A DNA stretch of 64,000 nucleotides. Origin: Helicobacter sp. 13S00477-4. Lineage in GTDB: Bacteria; Campylobacterota; Campylobacteria; Campylobacterales; Helicobacteraceae. The number at the start of each line of letters is the position of its first letter. Positions within the stretch are counted from its first letter, which is position 1. Under the pieces are notes generated by a model, which was given only the letters and a program-made list of their open reading frames with translations, did not search any database and was not told where the DNA came from. Of this stretch, positions 16,926-25,984 are shown piece by piece. Location: NCBI RefSeq assembly GCF_002272785.1, contig NZ_MLAS01000009.1, forward strand, positions 16,554 through 80,553. The letters run 5' to 3'. A program made the translations under genes and the position numbers.

Positions 16926-17948
16926 TCATAAAAATTCACTATTAGTGATGTCTAGACTGAGTTTATTGAGTGTCCGATTGAAGCTATCATTCCTGCATAG
17001 TATAGGGCATTGGGCACAATTAATTGATTCATAAACTTCGCGGATTCTAGCTCCACGCCATATTTCTTCAAGCGTTTGTTCTTTGAGGTCACCTAAAAAG
17101 TGTTTGTCACTCTGCCTGAAATGTAAGCAAGCCCAAACTTTAAAATCTGCACTGATGACAGTGGAGAAAAACATCCCATGGCATTTATCATAACCTCGAT
17201 AAGAAACATCACTCATCTCTTTATATTTTTGATAACTTGCTACGATTTTAAAATCATCACTCTCATATTTTTTGCGGAGTTTTTCTAAAATAGGGAGGAT
17301 ATCTAAAGTATTACCTGTAAAAGGTCTGAATTGTGCAAAATCCGCACCTCTTTCTTTGACTAGTTGCACAAAGGGTTCCATATCTTTTTGTGTGAGTTCA
17401 GAAGTGAGGAAACCTACCCCAAAGCTTGTTTTAGAATTTAGCTCTTTTTTGATTCTAGAAAATAAAGCAATATTTTCAAGTGTTTTTTCAAAATGATGTG
17501 GTTTCATCCCATGAATTTTTCCATACATTTCAGGACTGCCTGCATCTAAGCTTATCCTAAAATATTCAAGGTTGCTCGCGATGATTTTGGCTTTGTTTTC
17601 ATCTAAATTCATTCCATGTGAGTTCAGACCAATATTCATCCCTGCTTTTTTGATGAGTTCAATAGCATATTCAAAATAAGGGCTTACAGTGGGTTCACCT
17701 CCTCCAGACAAGATGACGCCTTTATTGTCAAGACTTTTTAGACCTTCTACCACTGCTTCTACTTGTTCTTTTGAGAGTTCTGCATTATTTTCATTATGTC
17801 CACAGCAACCAGGGCATCGATGATTGCATTTATTTGTTAAATCCAATTCTGTCACTATCAATGTTTTATGAAAATTAAAAAAATAATCAATCTTGTTAGA
17901 GTATTGAAGTATTTTTTCATCAGAATTGAAATTATTGATTTTTTTCAT
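16926..17948 (-). CDS. Radical SAM/SPASM-type enzyme
   Basis: 340-residue radical SAM protein. The cluster motif is Cys41-x3-Cys45-x2-Cys48 (CNHRCPGC), followed by LSGGGEPTVSP and a SPASM-like C-terminal cysteine set (KCHGMFF, VWACLHF, CAQCPILCR). Such enzymes use SAM and Fe-S clusters for radical modification; those with SPASM domains often act on peptides or sugars. Its substrate is unknown. CGGAG lies upstream of the ATG. It sits between rmlA and the aminotransferase on the same strand, so a sugar or acyl modification is a reasonable inference. Confidence 0.82.
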   Translation of the reverse strand: MKKINNFNSDEKILQYSNKIDYFFNFHKTLIVTELDLTNKCNHRCPGCCGHNENNAELSKEQVEAVVEGLKSLDNKGVILSGGGEPTVSPYFEYAIELIKKAGMNIGLNSHGMNLDENKAKIIASNLEYFRISLDAGSPEMYGKIHGMKPHHFEKTLENIALFSRIKKELNSKTSFGVGFLTSELTQKDMEPFVQLVKERGADFAQFRPFTGNTLDILPILEKLRKKYESDDFKIVASYQKYKEMSDVSYRGYDKCHGMFFSTVISADFKVWACLHFRQSDKHFLGDLKEQTLEEIWRGARIREVYESINCAQCPILCRNDSFNRTLNKLSLDITNSEFL

Positions 17949-17997
17949 TTTTGCTCCGTTATCTTCTTATCTTCCCTTGATTTTTATACATATTTTA

Positions 17998-18882
17998 TCA
18001 GATGGATAAACTTGATTGATGAATATTATAAAGATACTCCCCATAACCACTTTTTTCAAGTATTTTTGCTCTTTTTTTTAAGAGGATTTTACTAATCCAG
18101 CCGTTATTATAAGCTATTTCTTCTATGCAAGCAATTTTATAGCCTTGTCTGTGTTCAATGGTTTGGACAAAACTACTTGCTTCAATTAGACTATCGTGAG
18201 TTCCGGTATCCAACCAAGCAAATCCTCTGCCAAATATTTGTACTTTGAGTTTTTGTTTTTGTAGGTAGTATTTGTTGACATCTGTTATTTCGAGTTCACC
18301 CCTAGTGCTAGGTTTGATATTTTTGGCTATTTCAATAGCAGTATTATCATAGAAATAAAGTCCAGTGATTGCAAATTTGCTTTTAGGATTTTTTGGTTTT
18401 TCTTCTAAGCTGATGACTTGATTTTTATTATCAAATTCTACAACACCAAATCTTTCAGGGTCTTTTACGGGATAAGCAAAAATAGTTGCTTCTTTGTTGA
18501 GTGTATTTTCTCTGGCATTTTCAAGCATTGGATATAGACCACGTCCATAAAATATATTGTCCCCTAAAATAAGGGCGATATCATCTTGTTTGATAAAATC
18601 TTGTGCAAGAATAAGCCCTTGTGCAAGACCATCAGGTTTTTTTTGGATACAGTATTGTATGTCCATCCCTAGCCAAGATCCATCCGCAAAAATATCTTGA
18701 AATGATGAAATATCTCTAGGAGTGCAGATGATGAGTACTTCTCTGATTTTTGCGAGCATTAGGATTGATAGAGGATAATAAATCATAGGCTTATCATAAA
18801 TAGGTAGGAGTTGTTTGGATAGTGCAAGGGTTGTTGGATAAAGTCTTGTCCCGCTACCACCAGCTAAAATAATGCCTTTCAA
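17998..18882 (-). CDS. rmlA: Glucose-1-phosphate thymidylyltransferase
   Basis: 294-residue RmlA making dTDP-glucose from glucose-1-phosphate and dTTP. Motifs: [15 protein letters not shown] at the N-terminus, [17 protein letters not shown], and [11 protein letters not shown]. The start is a TTG at 18882, chosen because GGAGGA lies 5 bases upstream (18893-18888) and because it gives the family length; a longer ATG frame would run back into the GT8 gene. A -10-like box in the 23-bp repeat lies just upstream. RmlB, the next enzyme in the pathway, is not in this window. Confidence 0.93.
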   Translation of the reverse strand: MKGIILAGGSGTRLYPTTLALSKQLLPIYDKPMIYYPLSILMLAKIREVLIICTPRDISSFQDIFADGSWLGMDIQYCIQKKPDGLAQGLILAQDFIKQDDIALILGDNIFYGRGLYPMLENARENTLNKEATIFAYPVKDPERFGVVEFDNKNQVISLEEKPKNPKSKFAITGLYFYDNTAIEIAKNIKPSTRGELEITDVNKYYLQKQKLKVQIFGRGFAWLDTGTHDSLIEASSFVQTIEHRQGYKIACIEEIAYNNGWISKILLKKRAKILEKSGYGEYLYNIHQSSLSI

Positions 18883-18909
18883 AGAGATCCTCCAGAAAAC
18901 TGAATTTGG

Positions 18910-18932
18910 GTATTTTAGCTTAAAAATTTTGA
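18910..18932 (-). promoter_or_regulatory. 23-bp repeated promoter-like element upstream of rmlA
   Basis: Identical to 20067-20089. On the minus strand it reads as an AT-rich run ending GCTAAAATAC, with TAAAAT as a -10 box at 18917-18912. A start near 18905 would give a short leader that contains the rmlA ribosome site. Confidence 0.55.
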
Positions 18933-18935
18933 TAA

Positions 18936-20019
18936 TCAAATTAATGTTTTTACCAACCTTTTAGATTTGTCATATATTTTTTTATAGAACTTGATTTTTA
19001 GGAAAAAAAGAGGTTCTTGTTTTGATAGTTTTTTTAATCGATAAAAAAATGTTTGTTGTTTATATATATCAATGATTGTTGAAGTGAGCTGATTGAAAAA
19101 TTCTTTCGCAAAAGGTGTGTGGACTAAATAATAAAACCATAGATCTGATTTTGGAATATTTGGGTATTTCCAAGGTTTTTTATTTCCATCATAATGGATT
19201 TGAATAGGGTTTATGCGAGCTTGTGTGATTTCTTCTTCAGGGTAAGTCACAGGAGTTAATTTTTCCCATTTTTCACCATATCTTTGCCACATTGTGTGGC
19301 TTATCATATGTCGTAAACTCAAGCTCTTTATGTAAGGATAACAGACAATATTGAGTATATCTTGTTCAGGTTGGATGAGTTTGTGGGCATTTTTGATGGC
19401 ATAATCAATCATTTTTTCTTCTATTTTGTCTTTGCGTATTTGTTTGAGGTTTGCGATAAAGTATCCTGCACCTATCCCATTCATTATAGATTCTAATTCA
19501 ATTTTGCTAAATTTTTTATACCCTTCTTTCCAGCCTGTGAGAGGGAATATATTATTTGGATTGGTTGATTTGATGCCACTTAAGTAAATTTTTTCATCTG
19601 TATTGAAAGCTAAAAAACTTTCTTTAACATCATCTAAAAAAATCACATCAACATCACTGATGATTATTTTCTCATATTGAGGGAAGAGACTTGATGCGAC
19701 TATTTTATAAAAGATTTCTTTGGCAAAATGGTGTTTTGTAAGTATGTTATTCCAAAGATTTTCGAAACGATCTGTATCTTGGATAAGTTTTAAAGAAGCG
19801 AATGCAAAAGGAGTGAAAATTTGTTGGAGTTTTTGTATTTGAATTTGTGAAATATCATTATGAATGACATAGAATCTATATTCTATATTTTCATATACCC
19901 CCCCCCCCATTTAAAGATTTTTTGATATTTTCTAATAGCGAGTAGAATGCTACTGCTGCGGGAATAACATAATGTGTGTCAAAGCAAAACATAAGTGGGA
20001 TGATTTGTTTTTCTTTCAT
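18936..20019 (-). pseudogene. Family 8 glycosyltransferase, phase-variable, out of frame (OFF)
   Basis: LgtC/RfaJ-like GT8. The first 41 codons from the ATG at 20019 (MKEKQIIPLMFCFDTHYVIP) are in one frame. After an 11-base G tract the rest is in another frame and contains the metal-binding DVD in IIISDVDVIFLDD and the GT8 signature HYDGNKKPW. With ten G the two join into a 360-residue protein; with eleven the first frame ends in GGGGI and a TGA. Both halves are intact, so this is a switchable gene in the OFF state. The donor sugar is not decided (GT8 enzymes usually use UDP-Glc or UDP-Gal). It has its own promoter-like repeat upstream. Confidence 0.88.
19898..19908. repeat. Homopolymeric C11 tract in GT8 gene
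   Basis: Coding-strand context TAAAT-G11-TATATG. Ten or thirteen bases are needed for a full-length GT8 protein. Confidence 0.97.
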
Positions 20020-20066
20020 AGGATTTTGAAGACCTTTTGTTGAATTTTTGAGAGTAAATATTTTTT

Positions 20067-20089
20067 GTATTTTAGCTTAAAAATTTTGA
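20067..20089 (-). promoter_or_regulatory. 23-bp repeated promoter-like element upstream of GT8
   Basis: Second copy of the element at 18910-18932. The -10-like TAAAAT lies at 20074-20069, giving a predicted leader of about 42 bases before the GT8 ATG. Confidence 0.55.
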
Positions 20090-20117
20090 CAAATATTTTA
20101 AATAAAGAGGATTGGAT

Positions 20118-22004
20118 TTACCAAGAATCTAAAGCTTCCTTGACAACATTGATGACACAATCAATCCCACCCGCAAGGCTAAAAAGCCAATATTTGTGTA
20201 AATATATCCATTCAATTTGCTTGGCTTGGGTTTCTAGTTCACTTTGAGTGTATTTGACTACCACTTTGGCAATATCCATTTCTTGATGAAAAATATAAGA
20301 TTGTAATGCATCGACAAAATAGTCATTGAATTTTTTATCTTCAAAAAGTTTTTTGATATTGTCAATTTCATCAATGAGTTGGTTTAGTTTTTTGAAATTG
20401 ATTTTTTCTAAATTATTTTGAATATTTAGTTTTTCAAGCTCTTCTGTATATTTGACCACTTTTAAAAATAATTTTTCTATCATAGATTTTTTTTGAGTGC
20501 CATATTTGATAATATCAAGACATTTTTGTTTGGCTGTTTTGATATTGGATTTTGAAGTGATATTATCAGGATATGCGAGTTTGATAGGGGCTTTGCAAGT
20601 AGAGGTATCTATTGAAGCAATAGCTTCTTTAAAATTCATTTCTAAAGCACCATTGATTCTGGCCCCACCCTCTGTAGCATTGATGATTTTTAATTTATGT
20701 GAGGTTTGTGCAATATCTTTTTCAAAAAATTCTAAAAACAATTTCCATACTTTTGTTGTTTCTACTTTTCCATTGCCACCATATTTTTCTATGAAAATTT
20801 TTTCATCTTCAGGTTTTGGTTTTATTTCTTTGCTGCCATAGAGTGCTTCTTTTGCATGACTTGTCCCATCATCGCCAAAGGCTAAATCTTGCCCTATGAG
20901 TATACATTGTTTGAATCCTGAATGCACCACCAGTTCATATGCCATATTAGCTGCACTCATTCCAATCCCTAAATATCCATATTCGTGGAACCCAAAAAGA
21001 TTCGTATAGCCAAATGGGCGGAAACTGAATTGTTTGATGCCTTTTGTAATTGATTCTTTGATTTTTGGGTGGACAATAGAAGTGATAGCAAATATGACAT
21101 TTTCTTGAGCAGCTTGTGGTGTGTCATAATAAAATCTTGCCGTTGCTTCAACACGTTCTAAAGAGAGTACGATATCAGGCTTGATACCATATTTGTATAA
21201 AATAGGGAAAGAGGCATCAATGCAAAAAAGTGTAACGTAAGGTGCAATTTTTTTGAGTGTGTCTAGTTGTTTGGTTAGGCTTGGACCTGTTGAGACAATG
21301 ATGGCGGTATTGCGATTTTTTAGATTTTGAACTAGGTTGATGAGTGTGGGAGATGAGAGAACATCAGGAAGATTTTGGATATGTTGTTTGATGCCTATGA
21401 TTGCATCCCGACTGTCATTCCCAAGACTGATAACGCTATGTTCAATCGCTTTGATGAAATATTGATTGAAAGTTAAAATTTCTTTTTGATGTTTTTCATA
21501 ATAGTGATTGAAGATATGCAAGTCATAAACTTTTGAATAGATTCTAGATTTTTTATCCATTTCAAAAAGTGAACCTATAAGGTGATATGAGCAAATTTTT
21601 GAATATAAAAATATGATTTTATCATTTAATATTTCATCAGAAAAATCTAATAAATTTAAGATGATAAATAAAATTTCAATTTCAGGCTCAATCACAACAA
21701 TGCGTTTGATCTGTGGATTGCCTAATAAAATACGATAAAATACACCATTCCCAGCTCCATAAAAATAAAGATATGGATAATAGGTATAGGGGGTAAAATC
21801 AGTAATTTTTTGCATTGTTTCATCTAGGGGCTTGCCTAAAAAAATAGGAGTATTTGAGCTTTTGTCAATGATATTAAAATTAGCAGCATCTTTGTCCATA
21901 AATACTTCAAATTTTTCATTAGGCTTGAGATTAATAAGAGAGAGTGCAAAAAGAGGATCTTTGATTTTTAATGCAGAGAGATTTTTGTCATAAATACTTT
22001 TCAT
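20118..22004 (-). CDS. maf: Motility accessory factor (Maf) family flagellin glycosyltransferase
   Basis: 628-residue Maf-family protein homologous to HP0114, which lies at the same place after flaB in H. pylori. The central MAF/DUF115 domain is recognised by AIIVSTGPSLTKQLDTL, FCIDASFPILYKYGIKPDIVLS, and GQDLAFGDDGTSHAKE. Maf proteins transfer nonulosonic acids such as pseudaminic acid to flagellin serines and threonines in Campylobacter and Helicobacter. The start at 22004 is preferred over 22046 because AAGGAT lies directly upstream and the earlier start falls inside a hairpin. Its position between flaB and the sugar island links that island to flagellin. Confidence 0.9.
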   Translation of the reverse strand: MKSIYDKNLSALKIKDPLFALSLINLKPNEKFEVFMDKDAANFNIIDKSSNTPIFLGKPLDETMQKITDFTPYTYYPYLYFYGAGNGVFYRILLGNPQIKRIVVIEPEIEILFIILNLLDFSDEILNDKIIFLYSKICSYHLIGSLFEMDKKSRIYSKVYDLHIFNHYYEKHQKEILTFNQYFIKAIEHSVISLGNDSRDAIIGIKQHIQNLPDVLSSPTLINLVQNLKNRNTAIIVSTGPSLTKQLDTLKKIAPYVTLFCIDASFPILYKYGIKPDIVLSLERVEATARFYYDTPQAAQENVIFAITSIVHPKIKESITKGIKQFSFRPFGYTNLFGFHEYGYLGIGMSAANMAYELVVHSGFKQCILIGQDLAFGDDGTSHAKEALYGSKEIKPKPEDEKIFIEKYGGNGKVETTKVWKLFLEFFEKDIAQTSHKLKIINATEGGARINGALEMNFKEAIASIDTSTCKAPIKLAYPDNITSKSNIKTAKQKCLDIIKYGTQKKSMIEKLFLKVVKYTEELEKLNIQNNLEKINFKKLNQLIDEIDNIKKLFEDKKFNDYFVDALQSYIFHQEMDIAKVVVKYTQSELETQAKQIEWIYLHKYWLFSLAGGIDCVINVVKEALDSW

Positions 22005-22045
22005 AGCTATCCTTGAGATTTTAAGAGGGTTTAAGCTTTTTAACA

Positions 22046-22082
22046 TATCAAAAGATTTTTTTAAGCTTGAAATCTTTTGATA
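22046..22082. terminator. Hairpin between flaB and maf
   Basis: A perfect 13-bp stem (22046-22058 with 22070-22082) around an 11-base loop, just after the flaB stop on the minus strand. There is no long T run after it, so it may attenuate or process the transcript instead of ending it completely. Confidence 0.6.
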
Positions 22083-22111
22083 AGTGGTTGAAATCAGTAT
22101 ATTTCAGTATA

Positions 22112-23656
22112 TTATTGGAGTAGTCTTAAGACATTTTGTTGGACGGCATTAGCTTGTGCCATTGCAAAACTACCGCTTTGGGCAAGTATATTATATTTTG
22201 AAAAGCTTGCAGATTCAGCAGCAAAATCCACATCCCTGATTTGAGATTCAGCAGATTTAACATTCACTTGAGTGATAGATACATTGTTGATAGTTGCTAC
22301 AAGTTGTATTTGGACAGAACCTATATCTGCTCGGACTTTATCTAGTTGTGTCCTAGCTGCATCTGCCATATCCATAACAACCATCGCTCCTTTGAGGCTA
22401 GTTACACCTGCTCCAAGTCCTTTCCAGTTCAAATCAGCTTGAGCGATATTTCCATTGGCTCCAGAAGCTGAGGCGACATTGGCATCAAATACCCCTCTAA
22501 TAGATCGCAGATTGACTGTATATTCAGATACACCCTGTGCAGAATGCATACCAATATGGCTAAAATTTACACCACTAACAATAATGTCTCTAGCATCGGT
22601 ACGTACAAGGGTTAGTCTTCCAACAATAGCGTGATTGAATCCAGATATCCCAGCGAAGTTTCCTCCTCCAAATACTTGTCCAGTAGCACTATTAGCATGG
22701 ATTGATATAGCCCTACCATCATTAGATTTTAGGTTGATCCTGCCAGTAATATCTAAGAATGCTTCTACCCCTGTTTGGTCTTTTACTGAATTGACAGCAT
22801 TGATGAGTCTTCCATCAGCGTCATTTTTGTGTACATCATTTATGGTTCCTATAGAGACGCCATTTATAACCAAGCCTCTGATTGTTCCTGATTGGACAGG
22901 TAGTCCACCTGTTGCCATTACATTATAAGATGCCCTTACACCTAATTTGTCAGAAAAACGATTGATAACTTCACTGAGTGCCCCGATCCCTGTGCCTGCA
23001 GAAGTGGAGATTTTTGCCGTTTCAATTTCATAATCATTCACTCCATCTACTTGTTTGAAATTCAGTGCTACTTCAGTTAAATTTGAACCTGCTGCAGATG
23101 CAAGCATTCCAGCCCCATCAAAAGAAGCAGTTTCCATACGGATGTGTCCAATTTTGTCTGAGCTTGTAGGACCAATGGAGGCTTTTACTGTTGTATTTGA
23201 ATAGGCTCCAATCTGGAATTCTTTGTTTGAGAAACTGCCTGAAAGCATTTGTTGACCATTGAAGCTTGTAGTATTGGCGATATTATCAAGCTCTTCAAGC
23301 AGTCTTTGAATATCGCTTTGCAGGGCTTTTCTTGATTCGTTAGTTTGTCCATCTTGTGCTGCTTGGACTGCTTTGGTTTTAATGGTATCTAAAATTTTTA
23401 TTTGTTCATCCATTGCTTTGTCAGCAACTTGTATCATACCGATGGCATCATTTGCATTTTTGACAGCTTGTCCTAAGCTTTCACTTTGACTCCTAAGGCT
23501 ATCTGCAATCGCCATACCAGAAGCATCATCAGCGGCTTTATTTATCCTTAATCCCGAGCTTAGTTTTTCTAAAGAACCTGCCAGGTCCCTATTGTTTTGT
23601 ATTCCTACAGCATGGGCTGTAAGTGCAGCTACATTCGTATTAATCCTAAAACTCAT
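22112..23656 (-). CDS. flaB: Flagellin B
   Basis: 514-residue flagellin, very close to H. pylori FlaB in length and sequence. Conserved N-terminal D0/D1 helices begin [12 protein letters not shown] and include [20 protein letters not shown]; the C-terminal D1/D0 ends [14 protein letters not shown]. It is the minor flagellin found near the hook in H. pylori. The variable D2/D3 region spans about residues 180-400. Only this flagellin is in the window. It has a sigma-54 promoter and lies divergent to topA. Confidence 0.97.
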   Translation of the reverse strand: MSFRINTNVAALTAHAVGIQNNRDLAGSLEKLSSGLRINKAADDASGMAIADSLRSQSESLGQAVKNANDAIGMIQVADKAMDEQIKILDTIKTKAVQAAQDGQTNESRKALQSDIQRLLEELDNIANTTSFNGQQMLSGSFSNKEFQIGAYSNTTVKASIGPTSSDKIGHIRMETASFDGAGMLASAAGSNLTEVALNFKQVDGVNDYEIETAKISTSAGTGIGALSEVINRFSDKLGVRASYNVMATGGLPVQSGTIRGLVINGVSIGTINDVHKNDADGRLINAVNSVKDQTGVEAFLDITGRINLKSNDGRAISIHANSATGQVFGGGNFAGISGFNHAIVGRLTLVRTDARDIIVSGVNFSHIGMHSAQGVSEYTVNLRSIRGVFDANVASASGANGNIAQADLNWKGLGAGVTSLKGAMVVMDMADAARTQLDKVRADIGSVQIQLVATINNVSITQVNVKSAESQIRDVDFAAESASFSKYNILAQSGSFAMAQANAVQQNVLRLLQ

Positions 23657-23695
23657 AATCGCATCCTTTGCTAAAATTTATGTTTAATGTTTGAT

Positions 23696-23712
23696 AAGCA
23701 AGACTTGTTCCA
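23696..23712 (-). promoter_or_regulatory. Sigma-54 (RpoN) promoter of flaB
   Basis: Minus-strand TGGAAC-N5-TTGCTT, with GG and GC at the -24 and -12 positions. It lies about 40 bases upstream of the flaB start. In H. pylori flaB belongs to the RpoN/FlgR class of flagellar genes. Confidence 0.85.
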
Positions 23713-23743
23713 AAAAAGTTTTTTTAAAAAAACAAAAATGTGT

Positions 23744-23749
23744 TAGAAT
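23744..23749 (+). promoter_or_regulatory. Possible -10 box for topA
   Basis: TAGAAT about 28 bases before the topA start, in the divergent region shared with flaB. It has no convincing -35. Confidence 0.4.
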
Positions 23750-23776
23750 TGCCAAAGATTAATAGCTAAAAGAGAA

Positions 23777-25984
23777 ATGATGAAGAACTTGATTATTGTG
23801 GAGTCTCCTGCAAAAGCGAAGACTATTAAGAATTTTTTGAATAATGATTATGAAGTAATTGCTTCAAAGGGACATATTCGTGATTTGCCAAAGTCAAATT
23901 TTGGTATAAAGATTGAGGATGGGGTTTTTACTCCAGATTATAAAATAGATAAAGATCACAAAGAAATTGTCGAAAAAATAAAATCACTTTCAAAAAAAGC
24001 AAAAATAACTTATATAGCTACTGATGAGGATAGAGAAGGGGAAGCTATAGGATTTCATATCACACAAGCCATTGGCAAAGATACAGAAAGTTTTCCGCGT
24101 ATTGTGTTTCATGAAATTACAAAAAATGCCATAGATTTTGCCTTGAAAAATCCAGGAAATATTGATATGGATAAAGTTAATGCTCAGCAAGCTAGGAGAT
24201 TGCTTGATAGGATTGTGGGTTTTAAACTTAGTGGTTTGATTTCAAGTAAGATACATAGAGGTTTGAGTGCAGGAAGGGTGCAGAGTGCTGCTCTTAAAAT
24301 TATTATTGATAGAGAAAGAGAAATTAGAGCTTTTGTGCCAATTGATTATTATACTATTGATGCTTGTTTTGAGGGAGATATTCAAGCAGAATTGAATATC
24401 TATGAAGGCCAAAAAATCAAAAAGCAATCTATCACTGATAAAACTATTGCTGAAAAGATGTTAGAAGCATTAAAAAAACTTCCTTACCATGTAGGTGAAA
24501 TAATCAAAAAATCAAAAAAATCCCCCTCACCACCACCTTTTATGACTTCTACTTTGCAGCAGAGTGCTTCAAATCTTTTAGGGTATTCGCCTACTAGAAC
24601 AATGTCTATTGCTCAAAGGCTTTATGAAGGAGTAGAGACCAATAATGGCACAATGGGAGTCATCACTTATATGAGGACTGATAGCCTTAATATTGCTAAA
24701 GAAGCTCAAGATATGGCTAGAGAGAAGATTTTGAAAGATTTTGGTGAAAAATATTTACCCAAAAAACCTAAAGTCTATTCTACGAAAAATAAAAGTGCAC
24801 AAGAAGCTCATGAGGCAATACGACCTACAAATATTGGTTTTACTCCACAGATTGCAAGTACATATCTTAAACCTGATGAACTTAAAGTATATACGCTCAT
24901 ATATAATCGATTCTTGGCTTCTCAAATTGAAGATGCAGTTTTTGAAAGTCAAAGTATTACTTTTGTATGTGATAAAGGTGAGTTTAAAGCAAGTGGGAGG
25001 AGATTAATTTTTGAAGGATATTACAAGATTTTAGGAGATGAAGATAAGGATAAATTATTGCCAGATTTAAAATCAAATACTCCTATTAGGCTTGAAAAAA
25101 TTCAAAATAACAAGCATACAACAGAACCTCCACCAAGATATTCTGAAGCATCTTTGATAAAAACTTTAGAAAGTTTAGGTATTGGTAGACCCAGTACTTA
25201 TGCCCCAACCGTTTCATTATTGCAAAATCGTGAATACATTGTTGTAGAAAAAAAACAGATTTTACCTCAAGAAGATGCTTTTAAGGTCATTGAAATGCTT
25301 GAGGCTTATTTTAATGAAATTGTTGATTCGGCTTTTAGTGCTAGTTTGGAAGATAAACTTGATGAAATTGCACAAAATAAAGAGGATTGGCAAGAGGTTT
25401 TGAAAAATTTTTATGATCCTTTTATGCAGAAGATTTCAGAAGGTAAACTCAATATTGCTTCTCAAAAAGTCATTATCCCTACAGGAGAATTTTGTCCTAA
25501 ATGTGGCTCAGAGCTTGTTAAAAGGAGTGGTCGTTATGGAGAATTTATCGCTTGTAGTGCCTATCCTAAGTGTAAATATATCAAACCTCAAGATAAAGAA
25601 GATATTCAAACCCAAGAAGTAGATGAGGTTTGTGAAAAATGCGGAAAGCCAATGGTAAAAAAGCACGGTAGGAATGGAGAATTTATCGCTTGTAGTGGGT
25701 ATCCAGAATGTAAAAATACAAAATCTTTAAAAAATGTACCTAATAAAACTCAAGCGATAAATGAAGTTAAATGCCCTGAATGTGGAGGAGAAATATTTCT
25801 TAGGCGAGGGAGAAGGGGGTCATTTTATGGATGTGGGAATTATCCAAAGTGCAATTTTATTACTAATCATCAGCCTATTAACGATAAATGTCCTGAATGT
25901 GGGTATATGATGAGTGATAGGATTTATAGGAATAAACATGTCCAAGAATGTATTAAATGTAAGCATCGTATTGAAGTGCCATAA
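23777..25984 (+). CDS. topA: DNA topoisomerase I (type IA)
   Basis: 735-residue type IA topoisomerase that relaxes negative supercoils. The TOPRIM domain begins IIVESPAKAKTIKNF and has the acidic ATDEDREGEA; the catalytic tyrosine is Tyr298 in ITYMRTDS. The C-terminus has four zinc-ribbon repeats with CxxC pairs (CPKCG, CEKCG, CPECGGE, CPECGYM). The length agrees with other Helicobacter TopA. Two adjacent ATG codons make the start ambiguous by one residue. Its stop overlaps the next start by one base. Confidence 0.97.
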   Translation: MMKNLIIVESPAKAKTIKNFLNNDYEVIASKGHIRDLPKSNFGIKIEDGVFTPDYKIDKDHKEIVEKIKSLSKKAKITYIATDEDREGEAIGFHITQAIGKDTESFPRIVFHEITKNAIDFALKNPGNIDMDKVNAQQARRLLDRIVGFKLSGLISSKIHRGLSAGRVQSAALKIIIDREREIRAFVPIDYYTIDACFEGDIQAELNIYEGQKIKKQSITDKTIAEKMLEALKKLPYHVGEIIKKSKKSPSPPPFMTSTLQQSASNLLGYSPTRTMSIAQRLYEGVETNNGTMGVITYMRTDSLNIAKEAQDMAREKILKDFGEKYLPKKPKVYSTKNKSAQEAHEAIRPTNIGFTPQIASTYLKPDELKVYTLIYNRFLASQIEDAVFESQSITFVCDKGEFKASGRRLIFEGYYKILGDEDKDKLLPDLKSNTPIRLEKIQNNKHTTEPPPRYSEASLIKTLESLGIGRPSTYAPTVSLLQNREYIVVEKKQILPQEDAFKVIEMLEAYFNEIVDSAFSASLEDKLDEIAQNKEDWQEVLKNFYDPFMQKISEGKLNIASQKVIIPTGEFCPKCGSELVKRSGRYGEFIACSAYPKCKYIKPQDKEDIQTQEVDEVCEKCGKPMVKKHGRNGEFIACSGYPECKNTKSLKNVPNKTQAINEVKCPECGGEIFLRRGRRGSFYGCGNYPKCNFITNHQPINDKCPECGYMMSDRIYRNKHVQECIKCKHRIEVP

